Assembly: GCA_964399965.1 (NCBI GenBank)
Contig: CAYNRX010000038.1
Location: 1-21,444 of the forward strand
DNA: 21,444 nt
Direction of reading: 5' to 3'
Source of the DNA: UBA1381 sp964399965
GTDB taxonomy: Bacteria > Bacillota > Clostridia > UBA1381
A program made the translations under genes and the position numbers. Positions 1 through 8,592 of this stretch are shown one piece after another (within the stretch, counting starts at the first letter, position 1; every line of letters starts with the position of its first letter). Under the pieces are notes generated by a model that was not told the origin of the DNA, did no database searches, and saw only the letters and a list, made by a program, of their open reading frames with translations.

Positions 1-77
1 TTCGAGGGTTTCACCCTCGAGCTCCCCAGAATAAGGAAATAATTGTAAAACGCTGACGCGTTTCGCAATTATTTATT
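1..77 (-). repeat. Partial copy of palindromic dispersed repeat (reverse orientation)
   Basis: The reverse complement of this stretch matches the left end of the element at 8974-9259. It has the same order of parts: an AATTGC-ended hairpin, a CTTATTCTGGGGAG linker, and a TCGAGGGT/ACCCTCGA hairpin. In this copy the hairpins lie at 41-70 (13-nt arms, loop TGAC, one G-U pair and one A-C mismatch) and 2-20 (8-bp arms). The copy continues beyond the window start. It ends about 25 bp before the cbiET start, next to the ribosome binding site. Confidence 0.85.
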
Positions 78-101
78 ATGCTGTTCGGAAGGAGAATTTC
101 T

Positions 102-1271
102 ATGCAGCTAACCATCATTTCCGCCGGCCCGGGAGACGGGCGTCTATTGACCGCCGAGGCCGAGGAGCGGATAAGTGCGGCCGACATGGTACTCGGCTCA
201 GAAAGGCTCGTTTCCGCTTACGGCGGATACCGGGCAGTGACCGCCGATGAGGTGGAACGGTATATAAACCTTTATTCCCCCCAAAAAGCAGCTGTGCTCG
301 TAAGCGGCGACGCCGGGTTTTTCTCTCTGGCCAAAAGCCTTAAAGCGCGCTTTCCCGAGGCAGAGATCCTCCCCGGGATAAGCTCGGCCGCCTACCTTTC
401 CGCCGCTCTGGGGATACCGTACGAGGACTGGATATACGTTTCCCTGCACGGACGGGAGGCTGCGCCCGCAGTAATGTGCAGCCTTCACCGGAATGTGTTC
501 TTCCTCACCGACCGCAAAAACACGCCAAGGGCTATATGCTCCCGACTGACAGACTTCGGCTTGGGCGGACTTACGGTCTCGGTCGGCGAGGATCTGTCGC
601 TGAAAAGCGAACGTATACGGACGCTTACGGCCGCCAAGGGAGCTATGGAGGATTTTTCGCCGCTTTGCGCCCTGCTGGTGCAAAACCCCAACGCTTCGGG
701 AACGATCTCGTCCATACCGGACAAATCTTTTATCCGCGGGGATGCGCCAATGACGAAACAACAGGTGCGCACGGCGATCATTTCCCTGCTCGATATCGCC
801 GCCGACTCCACAGTATGGGATATCGGCGCCGGAACAGGCTCGGTATCGGTGGAGGCTGCCAGGCTCTGCCCGCGCGGCCGGGTGATGGCGGTGGAAATGT
901 CTCCCGCACGTACGGAGCTTATCGAAAAGAACAGCCGCCGTTTTTCAACAGACAACATAACAGCCGTTACCGCAGACGCTATATCCGCCATGCCCTCCCT
1001 GCCCGACCCGGACAGCGTATTTATCGGAGGAAGCGGAAAACAGACAGCAGCGGTCGTAAAAGCCGTATTCAGCCGTTCGCCGCGCGCGGTCGTAATGACC
1101 GCCGTAACGCTTGAGACTGTTTCCAAAATACTGGCCCTGGCAGACAGCTGCCAAATACCCGAGCCGGAGCTATGCCAGCTGTCGGTCTCCAATATCCGCC
1201 GCGCCGGGGCGCACAGTCTTCTATCGGCGGAAAATCCGGTGTTCATTTTTTCCTGGAGGAGGCTGCGATGA
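102..1271 (+). CDS. cbiET: Cobalt-precorrin C5,15-methyltransferase / C12-decarboxylase (CbiE-CbiT fusion)
   Basis: This is a corrin-ring enzyme of cobalamin synthesis. It methylates C5 and C15 of the precorrin ring with SAM and decarboxylates the C12 acetate side chain. The N-terminal half (about residues 1-195) is a CbiE tetrapyrrole methylase, opening with MQLTIISAGPGDGRLLT. The C-terminal half is a CbiT class I methyltransferase with glycine-rich motif I (WDIGAGTGSVSVEAA, from W239). At 389 aa the length suits the fused CobL-type form. I chose ATG 102 because AAGGAG lies about 7 nt upstream. The in-frame ATG at 78 lies at the edge of the repeat and has no ribosome binding site. The stop overlaps the next start (ATGA), so translation is probably coupled. 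No promoter is visible inside the window; transcription probably enters from upstream. Confidence 0.95.
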   Translation: MQLTIISAGPGDGRLLTAEAEERISAADMVLGSERLVSAYGGYRAVTADEVERYINLYSPQKAAVLVSGDAGFFSLAKSLKARFPEAEILPGISSAAYLSAALGIPYEDWIYVSLHGREAAPAVMCSLHRNVFFLTDRKNTPRAICSRLTDFGLGGLTVSVGEDLSLKSERIRTLTAAKGAMEDFSPLCALLVQNPNASGTISSIPDKSFIRGDAPMTKQQVRTAIISLLDIAADSTVWDIGAGTGSVSVEAARLCPRGRVMAVEMSPARTELIEKNSRRFSTDNITAVTADAISAMPSLPDPDSVFIGGSGKQTAAVVKAVFSRSPRAVVMTAVTLETVSKILALADSCQIPEPELCQLSVSNIRRAGAHSLLSAENPVFIFSWRRLR

Positions 1272-2590
1272 AAAGACTTATGATAACCGCCCCCGCAAGC
1301 GGAGCGGGAAAAACGACCGTTGTCTGCGCACTTTTGCAGCTTTTGAAAAACCACGGCCTGCGTCCGGCCGCCCTAAAATGCGGGCCGGATTACATAGACC
1401 CTATGTTTCACAGCGAGATATCCTGCGTGGACAGCCGCAATCTGGACGGCTTTTTCATGGACGATAACATCATGAATTATCTGCTGCGTGAAAGCTCGCT
1501 TGCCGCAGATATCTGCATGATCGAGGGTGCAATGGGCTATTATGACGGAGCGGGCTTCACTGACGAAGCCTCGGCCTACAGCTGCGCCCGTGCGACCTCC
1601 ACCCCGGCCGTGCTGGTATTGGACGGTTCCGGCGCGGGCATATCAGCAGCCGCCGTTTTAAAGGGATTCATGGACTTTAAGCCACAAAGCAATATCCGCG
1701 GCGTTATTTTTAACCGCACCTCTCCCCATGTATACGAGCGTCTGGCCAAGGAATGCCGGAGGATGGGGGCCGTACCCCTGGGATACATCCCCCGTGACAG
1801 CCGGTTTACAATAAAGAGCCGTCATCTGGGACTTGTTACAGCCGGAGAGATATCATCGCTGAGATCACAGCTGGAGCTTATCGCCGAAAGCGCGGTCATA
1901 GACCTCAAGTCGCTGATGGCACTGGCGGAAGCCCCCGACGTCCGTGCTTGCGCGCCGCAGTTTCCGCATCTTGGAAAGGGCGCCAGGCTGGCGGTCGCCC
2001 GCGACCGGGCGTTCTGCTTTTATTACCGCGACAATTTGGAATATCTCCAAAAATGCGGGCTGGAGCTTTGTTTCTTCTCTCCTCTTGCCGACAAGCGTTT
2101 GCCTGAGGGGATATCGGGACTGCTGCTGGGCGGCGGATATCCGGAGCTGTATCTGGAGGAGCTTTCCCAAAACCGGGAAATGCTCGCCTCGGTACGAGAG
2201 GCCATTCTCTCCGGTCTGCCCACGGCGGCCGAATGCGGCGGTTTTTTGTATCTGCACCGCTCAATAGACGGGATCCCGATGGCAGGCGTCCTGCCATCAA
2301 AGGCTTTTAACGCCGGGAAGCTCACGCGTTTCGGCTACGTCACCCTTACCGCCCGCAAGGATAATCTCTACACAAAAAAGGGCGAAACGCTGCGCACTCA
2401 CGAATTTCACTACTGGGACAGCGAGGACCCGGGAACATCGTTTTCCGCTCAAAAACCGTATTCTGCGCGATGCTGGGACACAGGCATTGCGCAGGGAGAT
2501 CTTCTGGCCGGATTTTCCCATCTGCATTATTGGGGGAATTTTGCGGCCGCAAATTCATTTATAAGGAGAATAAGCCAATGGAAGGTTTAA
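1268..2590 (+). CDS. cbiA: Cobyrinate a,c-diamide synthase
   Basis: This enzyme uses ATP and glutamine to amidate the a and c side-chain carboxylates of cobyrinic acid (the CbiA/CobB family). The N-terminus has the dethiobiotin-synthetase-like P-loop APASGAGKTT (residues 8-17). The C-terminal class I glutamine amidotransferase domain has the nucleophile Cys323 in AECGGFLYLH, preceded by the GLLLGGGYPE segment. Later histidines lie in HEFHYWDS and SHLHYWGN. At 440 aa the length is normal for the family. ATG 1268 is preceded by GGAGGAGG and overlaps the cbiET stop, which favours it over upstream in-frame starts that lie inside cbiET. The 3' end overlaps cobT by 13 nt. Confidence 0.96.
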   Translation: MKRLMITAPASGAGKTTVVCALLQLLKNHGLRPAALKCGPDYIDPMFHSEISCVDSRNLDGFFMDDNIMNYLLRESSLAADICMIEGAMGYYDGAGFTDEASAYSCARATSTPAVLVLDGSGAGISAAAVLKGFMDFKPQSNIRGVIFNRTSPHVYERLAKECRRMGAVPLGYIPRDSRFTIKSRHLGLVTAGEISSLRSQLELIAESAVIDLKSLMALAEAPDVRACAPQFPHLGKGARLAVARDRAFCFYYRDNLEYLQKCGLELCFFSPLADKRLPEGISGLLLGGGYPELYLEELSQNREMLASVREAILSGLPTAAECGGFLYLHRSIDGIPMAGVLPSKAFNAGKLTRFGYVTLTARKDNLYTKKGETLRTHEFHYWDSEDPGTSFSAQKPYSARCWDTGIAQGDLLAGFSHLHYWGNFAAANSFIRRISQWKV

Positions 2591-3603
2591 ATAAAGAAGC
2601 AATGCAGCGCGCAAGAGAAAAATGGGATCGGGTGGCAAAGCCTTTGGGCAGTCTCGGCATACTCGAGGACATCTGCGTGCAGCTGGCCGGCATCTACGGC
2701 AGCGAGGATTTCTCCCTTGACAAAAAGTGCGTGGCCGTATTCTGCGCCGACAACGGCGTGGTCTGCGAGGGTGTGACACAATGCTCAAGCGACGTTACCG
2801 CCGCGGTCGCCCGCAATCTCGTGCAGGGACGCACCTCCGTGTGTCTGATGGCCGAAGTGGCCGGGGCTGCCGTGCTGCCGGTCGATGCGGGCATGAATAC
2901 CGAGGTCGAAGGGCTATTATCGATAAAATCGCGGCGCGGCTCGGAAAATATCGCCTGCAAAGCGGCTATGACGCGGGCAGAGTTCGACAGCGTATTTTTC
3001 GCCGCCGAAAGGTTGGTCCTGCGTCTTAAGGAGGAAGGGATCGGGATGATAGTTACCGGCGAAATGGGCATCGGCAACACTACCACTGCCGCCGCCGTCA
3101 TCTGCGCCCTTCTCGGCGAAAGCCCGGCCGATATCACCGGGCGCGGCTCCGGCCTTACTGACGAAGGGCTGCGCCGCAAGACAGAGGTCGTTATGCGGGC
3201 GTTGAAAACGAACCGTCCGCCCAAAAACGATGCAGCGGAGGTAATACGGCGCGTAGGCGGCTTTGACATTGCCGCTATGGCCGGGGTATTCTCCGGAGGT
3301 GCAAAATACCGGGTACCTATCGTCATTGATGGGGTGATCTCCGCTGCTGCCGCCCTGGCTGCTTCTAAAATAACTCCTGCCTGTCTCGATTTCATGATCG
3401 CCTCCCACGTTTCGGCAGAACCGGCGGCGGAAAAGGTGCTTGCCGCCCTCGGCAAATACGCCCCCATCCGCGCCGGGCTGCGGCTGGGAGAGGGCACGGG
3501 CGGAGTGGCGTTATTGCCCCTTCTGGATATGACTCTCTCGGTGTACAACAGCGCCGCTACCTTTGACAGCTCCGGGATAGAGCAGTATGAACACCTATCA
3601 TGA
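2578..3603 (+). CDS. cobT: Nicotinate-nucleotide--dimethylbenzimidazole phosphoribosyltransferase
   Basis: CobT activates the lower-ligand base by moving phosphoribose from nicotinate mononucleotide onto dimethylbenzimidazole or a related base, giving the alpha-riboside phosphate. The protein is 341 aa, near the usual 350. It shows the family N-terminus (KPLGSLGILE), the FCADNGV segment, the GEMGIGNTTTA loop and the C-terminal RLGEGTGG motif. Glu305 there corresponds to the catalytic glutamate of the family. The start ATG follows AAGGAG at 9-10 nt and lies inside the end of cbiA. The stop TGA overlaps the cobU ATG, again suggesting coupled translation. Which base is used cannot be read from the sequence. 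Confidence 0.96.
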   Translation: MEGLNKEAMQRAREKWDRVAKPLGSLGILEDICVQLAGIYGSEDFSLDKKCVAVFCADNGVVCEGVTQCSSDVTAAVARNLVQGRTSVCLMAEVAGAAVLPVDAGMNTEVEGLLSIKSRRGSENIACKAAMTRAEFDSVFFAAERLVLRLKEEGIGMIVTGEMGIGNTTTAAAVICALLGESPADITGRGSGLTDEGLRRKTEVVMRALKTNRPPKNDAAEVIRRVGGFDIAAMAGVFSGGAKYRVPIVIDGVISAAAALAASKITPACLDFMIASHVSAEPAAEKVLAALGKYAPIRAGLRLGEGTGGVALLPLLDMTLSVYNSAATFDSSGIEQYEHLS

Positions 3604-4100
3604 TGATACTGATAACAGGCGGAGCTGCCAGCGGTAAATCTCGCTATGCCGAGGATCTTATCTGCGCCCGCTGCCCAAATCCCACCTACATAGCGACTAT
3701 GCGCCCTTTCGGAGAGGAAGCCCATGAGCGCATACAGCGTCACCGCTTGCAGCGCGCCGGACGCGGCTTTTCCACTATCGAACGCTTCACGGACGTCGGC
3801 CATGCCGAGGCGTCGGGCTGCGCGCTTTTAGAGGATGTATCTAACCTCTTGGCCAACGAGATGTTTGAGGTAGGCTTCTCCGGCGCGGCCGAACGAACAG
3901 CCAACGGCATCCTTGCTCTTAATAAGCGTCTGGAGCTTTTAGTGGCAGTCACCAACGAAATTTTTTCCGATGGCATAAAATATCCGCCCGAGACAGAGGA
4001 ATACATAAAAAATCTGGCCGAGGTCAATATAGCCTTAGCAGCCGAGGCGGATAAGGTGATAGAAATAATCTGCGGCATCCCCGTTTTTATAAAAGAATGA
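3600..4100 (+). CDS. cobU: Adenosylcobinamide kinase / adenosylcobinamide-phosphate guanylyltransferase
   Basis: This bifunctional enzyme phosphorylates adenosylcobinamide and then transfers GMP from GTP, giving adenosylcobinamide-GDP for nucleotide-loop assembly. The Walker A motif GGAASGKS is at residues 7-14. His48, in RIQRHRLQR, matches the position of the guanylylated histidine of the family. The LLEDVSNLLANE segment corresponds to the conserved LDxxxxWxxNLL region in degenerate form. At 166 aa it is slightly shorter than the typical 175-185 aa. The start overlaps the cobT stop (ATGA), and no clear Shine-Dalgarno is present, so it probably depends on translation of cobT. ATG 3603 is an equally possible start. 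cobS, cobD and cbiB are not in the window. Confidence 0.93.
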   Translation: MMILITGGAASGKSRYAEDLICARCPNPTYIATMRPFGEEAHERIQRHRLQRAGRGFSTIERFTDVGHAEASGCALLEDVSNLLANEMFEVGFSGAAERTANGILALNKRLELLVAVTNEIFSDGIKYPPETEEYIKNLAEVNIALAAEADKVIEIICGIPVFIKE

Positions 4101-4108
4101 ATAAAGAC

Positions 4109-4146
4109 CATCCTTTTTGGGAAGTATAAGTTTCGTAGAAAGGATG
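4109..4146 (+). promoter_or_regulatory. Inverted repeat covering the ribosome binding site of the N/Q-rich ORF
   Basis: CATCCTTT (4109-4116) and AAAGGATG (4139-4146) are perfect 8-bp arms. The right arm contains the AAAGGA Shine-Dalgarno of the 44-codon ORF, so the folded mRNA would hide it. Whether this regulates the ORF or is chance is not known. Confidence 0.35.
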
Positions 4147-4154
4147 TGAGTCAC

Positions 4155-4289
4155 ATGAACAATCAGAATCAGAACCAGAACAATAACAACATGAAGCAGA
4201 ACCAGAATCAGAACGCAAAACAGAATCAGAGACAGAACGTAAAACAAAATTCTCAGCAAAACAAGCAGAACAAGAACGACCAGTTCTGA
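4155..4289 (+). CDS. Small Asn/Gln-rich protein (44 aa), function unknown
   Basis: The ORF encodes MNNQNQNQNQNNNNMKQNQN and continues with alternating N/Q and scattered K/R residues, ending NKNDQF. About two thirds of its residues are Asn or Gln, with no hydrophobic segment. It starts 54 nt after cobU and ends just before the terminator at 4297, so it is a self-contained last cistron. AAGGATG provides a ribosome binding site about 10 nt upstream. In composition it resembles gamma-type small acid-soluble spore proteins and similar N/Q-rich miniproteins of sporulating Firmicutes. There is no diagnostic motif, so a spore role is only a guess. The low-complexity reading frame and good start signal argue that it is real. 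Confidence 0.6.
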   Translation: MNNQNQNQNNNNMKQNQNQNAKQNQRQNVKQNSQQNKQNKNDQF

Positions 4290-4296
4290 AACAGCA

Positions 4297-4334
4297 AACG
4301 GGAGCATTGCAATAATGCAGCGCTCCCGTTTTTA
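4297..4334 (+). terminator. Bidirectional intrinsic terminator
   Basis: ACGGGAGC (4298-4305) pairs with GCTCCCGT (4322-4329) and is followed by a T-run. On the minus strand the A-rich left flank gives a T-run too. It sits between the N/Q-rich ORF (+) and prfB (-), which converge here, so it can serve both. Confidence 0.8.
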
Positions 4335-4335
4335 T

Positions 4336-5455
4336 TTACTGTTTAAGCGTCCCCAGGCTGGCGGCTTTTAAGTAAGCGTTGATGAACCCATTTAAATCGC
4401 CGTCCATCACCGCTCCAATATTGCCCACCTCATAGCCGGTACGGTGATCCTTGACCATCGTATAGGGCTGGAATACGTAGGAACGTATCTGGCTGCCCCA
4501 GGCTATCTCTTTTTGTACCCCCTGTATGTCGGAGATCTTTTCTTTCTGCTGCTGCTCGGCAAGCTCCACCAGCTTAGCCTTGAGCATACGCATCGCATAT
4601 TCCCTGTTCTGATGCTGTGATCTCTGCGTCTGGCAGGAAGCCACCATCCCGGTCGGTATATGCGTGATACGCACAGCCGAATCGGTTTTGTTGATATGCT
4701 GGCCGCCCGCTCCGCTCGAACGGTAGGTATCGACCTTCAGATCCTCCGGCCTTATATCGACCTCGATAGTATCGTCAAGGTCAGGCATTACCGAAAGCGA
4801 AGCAAACGACGTATGCCTCCTGCCCGAGGAATCAAACGGCGATATACGCACCAAACGGTGGATGCCTTTTTCCGATTTCAAGTAGCCGTAGGCATTTAGC
4901 CCCGATATCTGGATAGTCGCGCTCTTCACGCCCGCATCATCTCCGGGCAGCATATCAAGCACCGACACCGTATAGCCGTTCTTCTGCCCCCACATCTGAT
5001 ACATTCGTATGAGCATCTCGCACCAGTCCTGAGCCTCGGTGCCGCCCGCTCCGGCATGGAAATCAAGAATGGCGTCGCTCTTATCATAGGGGCCGGACAA
5101 AAGCGTCTCCAGCGTCATTTTCTCCGTCGTTTCCTTGATAGAGGTCACCGCCTCGGCCACATCGGTGAGCATCGAGGCGTCCTCCTCTTCATTCGCCAGC
5201 TCTATCAGCACGAGAGTATCCTCCCATTTGGCCTTGAGGGCTTTCCAGCCGTCGACCTTATCCTTGAGCTGTTTCGTCTCCTGCAGCACCTTCTGGCTGC
5301 TCTCCATATCGTCCCAGAAGCCGGGCTTTGCGCTCTCCGCTTCCAGTTCCTTTACCCTTGACTCCGCACCTGCGATGTCAAAGTGAATCCCTCAGTTCTT
5401 CTATGCCTTTTTCCATACCTACCAGCTCCAGCCGGTACTGCTCGTATTCCAGCAT
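4336..5455 (-). CDS. prfB: Peptide chain release factor 2 (programmed +1 frameshift)
   Basis: RF2 recognises UGA and UAA and triggers peptide release. The stop-recognition tripeptide SPF (in RISPFDSSGRRHTSF) and the catalytic GGQ (SSGAGGQHINKTDSA) are both present. Translation begins at 5455 (MLEYEQYRLELVGMEKGIEE) after an AAGGAAGTG ribosome binding site. It reaches an in-frame TGA at codon 26 (5380-5378) and must shift +1 on CTT to continue with DIAGAESRVKELEAES and FWDDMESSQKVLQE. The product after the shift is 372 aa, a normal RF2 length. It lies 48 nt downstream of secA on the same strand, the usual Firmicute order, and is probably co-transcribed with it. A gene call starting at 5307 would miss the first 49 residues. 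Confidence 0.97.
5377..5392 (-). promoter_or_regulatory. RF2 autoregulatory +1 frameshift site
   Basis: Reading the minus strand, the slippery CTT (5383-5381) is followed by TGA and C (5380-5377), with a Shine-Dalgarno-like AGGGA four bases upstream (5392-5388). CTT TGA C is the conserved RF2 recoding site. Poor UGA termination when RF2 is scarce lets the ribosome slip and make more RF2. Confidence 0.95.
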
Positions 5456-5503
5456 ATTATTCACTTCCTTTTATTGGAATTTTTATCGGCTGCGGTTTTT
5501 ATC

Positions 5504-8344
5504 TTATTTATCCTTGCCGCAGCAATGTTTATACTTCTTGCCGCTGCCGCAGGGGCAGGGATCGTTACGGCCGATCGTCTTTTTCTCCTCTGTCGTCTCG
5601 GGAGCAGTCTGCGCCGCCTTGGGAGCAGGCTGCGGACGGCCGGTCGCGCGTCTTACGGGCGAACCCTCGTTGGGAGCCATCGGCTTTGCCACCTGCTCAC
5701 GCTGTATACGGATCCTCGGCATAGCGAAGAGGACGTATCTTACCGTATCGCGCTTTATCGACTCCAGCATACCCTCGTAAAGCTCGCTGCCGACCGTACG
5801 GTATTCAACTACCGGATCGTGGTTGCCGTACGCTCTTAAGCCGATCTCCCTCTTTACATGCTCCATCTCGTCCAGATGATCCATCCACTGCGAATCTACC
5901 ACCTTAAGCAAGAGCACACGTTCCAGCTCGCGCATATTCTCACCGAAGACAGCTTCCTGCTCGGCGTACCGCTTGTTGGCGATATCCATGAGCTTCTCTT
6001 TTATATCATCGCGGCTGAGAGAGGAAAGCTCCTCTTCCGTAACATCAAATTCGCCGTTAGCCCGCAGATTCCGGTCGGCAAATTCCTTTATCGCCCTGAT
6101 ATTCCAGTGCTGCTTATCGCTGGTAACGCCGATGTAGTCGTCAAGAGCGGTGTCTATGCACGATTCCATCATCGTGCGGATAGTGCCGCTTACATCCTCG
6201 CCGTCAAGCACGGCCTGACGCTGGGCGTAGACGATCTTTCTCTGCTCGTTCATTACCTCGTCAAACTGGAGCACGCGCTTTCTGGTATCAAAATTCCTGC
6301 CCTCGAGGTTTTTCTGGGCGTTCTCGATAGCGCTTGTGAGCATCTTCGCTTCTATCGGCTGATCCTCCTCAAGCCCCAGCGCTTCGACCATCTTCTTCAC
6401 CTTATCGGAGCCGAATATCCTCATCAGGTCGTCCTCTAAGGAGAGGAAGAACTTCGAGCAGCCGGGATCTCCCTGACGGCCGGCACGGCCGCGCAGCTGG
6501 TTGTCTATACGGCGTGATTCATGACGCTCGGTACCGATTATGAACAAGCCGCCGGCCTTTTTGACTTCCTCCTGCTCGGGAGCCATCTTTTCCTTTTCCT
6601 CATCGTGGAATTTGGCGAACAGCTCTCTGGCGCGCTTTATCTCCTCGTTATCGGTATCGGCAAAGCCTGTGGCCTCGACCAAAAGCTCCTCCACCGGCAG
6701 ATGCGGCTCATGGGTTTCCTCCGGATTTTTGGCCTCTTCCTCAAGCCGCTTGGCCTCCTCGTCCCGCAGGAGCATTTCCAGACGGTGCTTGGCCGCATAC
6801 TCGGCGTTACCGCCGAGGATTATATCCGTACCACGGCCGGCCATGTTGGTAGCGATCGTAACGGCGCCCTTTTTACCGGCCTGGGCTACTATCTGCGCTT
6901 CTCTTTCGTGGAATTTGGCGTTAAGCACCGAATGCTTTATGCCGTTGCTCTTGAACAGCGAGGAGAGCTGCTCCGATTTTTCCACGCTGACCGTGCCGAC
7001 CAATACCGGCTGTCCCTTAGCGTGGCATTCCTTGACCTGCTCCAAAACAGCGTTGAATTTGCCTTTTTCGGTCTTATACACCGAATCCTGCATATCCTCA
7101 CGGATAACGGGCTTGTTTGTGGGAACTGCCACGCAGTCAAGCTTGTATATCTGCTGAAACTCCTCTTCCTCGGTAAGAGCCGTACCGGTCATACCGGAGA
7201 GCTTATTGTAAAGACGGAAGAAGTTCTGGAAAGTTATCGTTGCCAGCGTCTTGCTTTCGTTTTCGACCTTAACGCCCTCCTTCGCCTCTATCGCCTGATG
7301 AAGGCCGTCGGAATACCGTCTGCCCGGCATAACGCGCCCTGTAAATTCGTCAACGATCAGCACCTGTCCGTCCTGAACAAGGTACTGTTTATCCCTGATC
7401 ATGCAGCCGTTGGCCTGCAAGGCCTGGTTTATATGATGCTGAAGGCGCATATTCTCGGGATCGGACAGGTTCTCCACACCGAAGCCCATCTCCGCTTTTT
7501 TGATGCCGCTGTCGGTGAGCATGGCCGTCCTGGCCTTTTCATCAACGATATAGTCGGCGTCGATATTCTCGTCAAGCTGCTTGTCGTCATGCTCGGCGAT
7601 AACGACCTTCTTGAGCTTCTTTACGAACTGGTCGGCCACCCGGTAGAGATCATTGGCCGACTCGCCCATACCGGAAATGATAAGCGGCGTCCTTGCTTCA
7701 TCGATAAGGATGGAATCCACCTCGTCCACTATAGCGTAATTATGCCCGCGCTGTACCATGTCCTTTTTATGCACGACCATGTTATCGCGCAGGTAGTCAA
7801 AGCCCAGCTCATTATTGGTGCCGTACGTTATATCACAGGCGTAAGCCTCACGCCTTTGATTGTTGTCCTTTTCATGGATTATGAGCCCTACGCTGAGTCC
7901 CAGGAACCTGTATACCTTGCCCATCCATTCGCTGTCGCGCTTTGCCAGATAATCGTTGACGGTGACGATATGTACACCATCGCCTGTGAGCGCGTTAAGA
8001 TATGCCGGAAGCGTCGATACCAGCGTCTTACCTTCACCGGTCTTCATCTCTGCTATCCTTCCCTGATGGAGGATGATACCGCCGACTATCTGCACGTAAA
8101 AATGCTTCATGCCCAGCACTCTCCAGCTGGCCTCTCTCATTACCGCAAATGCTTCCGGCAGAAGATCGTCAAGAGTTTCCCCATTTTTATATCTTTGCCT
8201 AAACTCATCGGTCTTTGCCCGCAGTTCATCATCGGACAGCTTCTGCATATCGCCCTCAAGAGCTTCGACCTTTTGAGCTATGGGATAGATGCGCTTTAAT
8301 TCTCTGTCAGAATATGTTCCAAATATCTTGTCAAATATTCCCAT
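5504..8344 (-). CDS. secA: Preprotein translocase ATPase subunit SecA
   Basis: SecA is the motor that drives unfolded preproteins through the SecYEG channel at the inner face of the membrane. The 946-aa protein starts MGIFDKIFGTYSDRELKRI. It has a DEAD-type motor with Walker A MKTGEGKT near residues 100-107 and the VDEVDSILIDEARTP motif near residue 210. It also has GRAGRQGDPG of the second helicase domain and the C-terminal zinc-binding tail CPCGSGKKYKHCC, which binds SecB or ribosomes in relatives. The start at 8344 (AAAGGA upstream) fits family N-termini better than the in-frame ATG at 8380. A TATAAT box lies about 60 bp upstream, and prfB follows in the same direction. Confidence 0.97.
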   Translation of the reverse strand: MGIFDKIFGTYSDRELKRIYPIAQKVEALEGDMQKLSDDELRAKTDEFRQRYKNGETLDDLLPEAFAVMREASWRVLGMKHFYVQIVGGIILHQGRIAEMKTGEGKTLVSTLPAYLNALTGDGVHIVTVNDYLAKRDSEWMGKVYRFLGLSVGLIIHEKDNNQRREAYACDITYGTNNELGFDYLRDNMVVHKKDMVQRGHNYAIVDEVDSILIDEARTPLIISGMGESANDLYRVADQFVKKLKKVVIAEHDDKQLDENIDADYIVDEKARTAMLTDSGIKKAEMGFGVENLSDPENMRLQHHINQALQANGCMIRDKQYLVQDGQVLIVDEFTGRVMPGRRYSDGLHQAIEAKEGVKVENESKTLATITFQNFFRLYNKLSGMTGTALTEEEEFQQIYKLDCVAVPTNKPVIREDMQDSVYKTEKGKFNAVLEQVKECHAKGQPVLVGTVSVEKSEQLSSLFKSNGIKHSVLNAKFHEREAQIVAQAGKKGAVTIATNMAGRGTDIILGGNAEYAAKHRLEMLLRDEEAKRLEEEAKNPEETHEPHLPVEELLVEATGFADTDNEEIKRARELFAKFHDEEKEKMAPEQEEVKKAGGLFIIGTERHESRRIDNQLRGRAGRQGDPGCSKFFLSLEDDLMRIFGSDKVKKMVEALGLEEDQPIEAKMLTSAIENAQKNLEGRNFDTRKRVLQFDEVMNEQRKIVYAQRQAVLDGEDVSGTIRTMMESCIDTALDDYIGVTSDKQHWNIRAIKEFADRNLRANGEFDVTEEELSSLSRDDIKEKLMDIANKRYAEQEAVFGENMRELERVLLLKVVDSQWMDHLDEMEHVKREIGLRAYGNHDPVVEYRTVGSELYEGMLESIKRDTVRYVLFAMPRIRIQREQVAKPMAPNEGSPVRRATGRPQPAPKAAQTAPETTEEKKTIGRNDPCPCGSGKKYKHCCGKDK

Positions 8345-8402
8345 TTCATTTTTCCTTTCAAAATCATTAGAATAAAACAATCAAAAGACTGCATACGTAT
8401 TT

Positions 8403-8411
8403 ATTATAACA
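8403..8411 (-). promoter_or_regulatory. Putative secA promoter, extended -10
   Basis: On the minus strand TGTTATAAT gives a perfect TATAAT with the extended TGn element, about 60 bp before the secA start. No good -35 is visible at 16-18 bp, which is common for extended -10 promoters. Confidence 0.5.
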
Positions 8412-8592
8412 CAGTTATCGGTAAATTACCACTGTTTTTTGTAAAAAAAATATTAATTTTTCCATTAAAAATCAGTGCATTTATATTACATCCCCGGCAA
8501 AAATTGCATTTGTCACCAAAAGCGGGCGGTGCGCATACGATATATTACCCTGACAAAAGGGATATTAAACATTGGCGAAAGGAATGATTTTT

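Noticed and set aside
2694..3803. Minus-strand open frame opposite cobT and cobU
   Set aside because: A shadow of two recognised cobalamin genes, with no recognisable protein features.
4297..4334. Cobalamin riboswitch near the cob genes
   Set aside because: No B12-box-like sequence is visible at 1-101 or 4101-4154. The structure here is a simple terminator, and the operon promoter may be outside the window.
6521..8299. Long open frame (592 codons) on the plus strand opposite secA
   Set aside because: It is fully antisense to a well-conserved gene, has no family-like sequence and no good start signal. Such frames arise from codon bias of the real gene.
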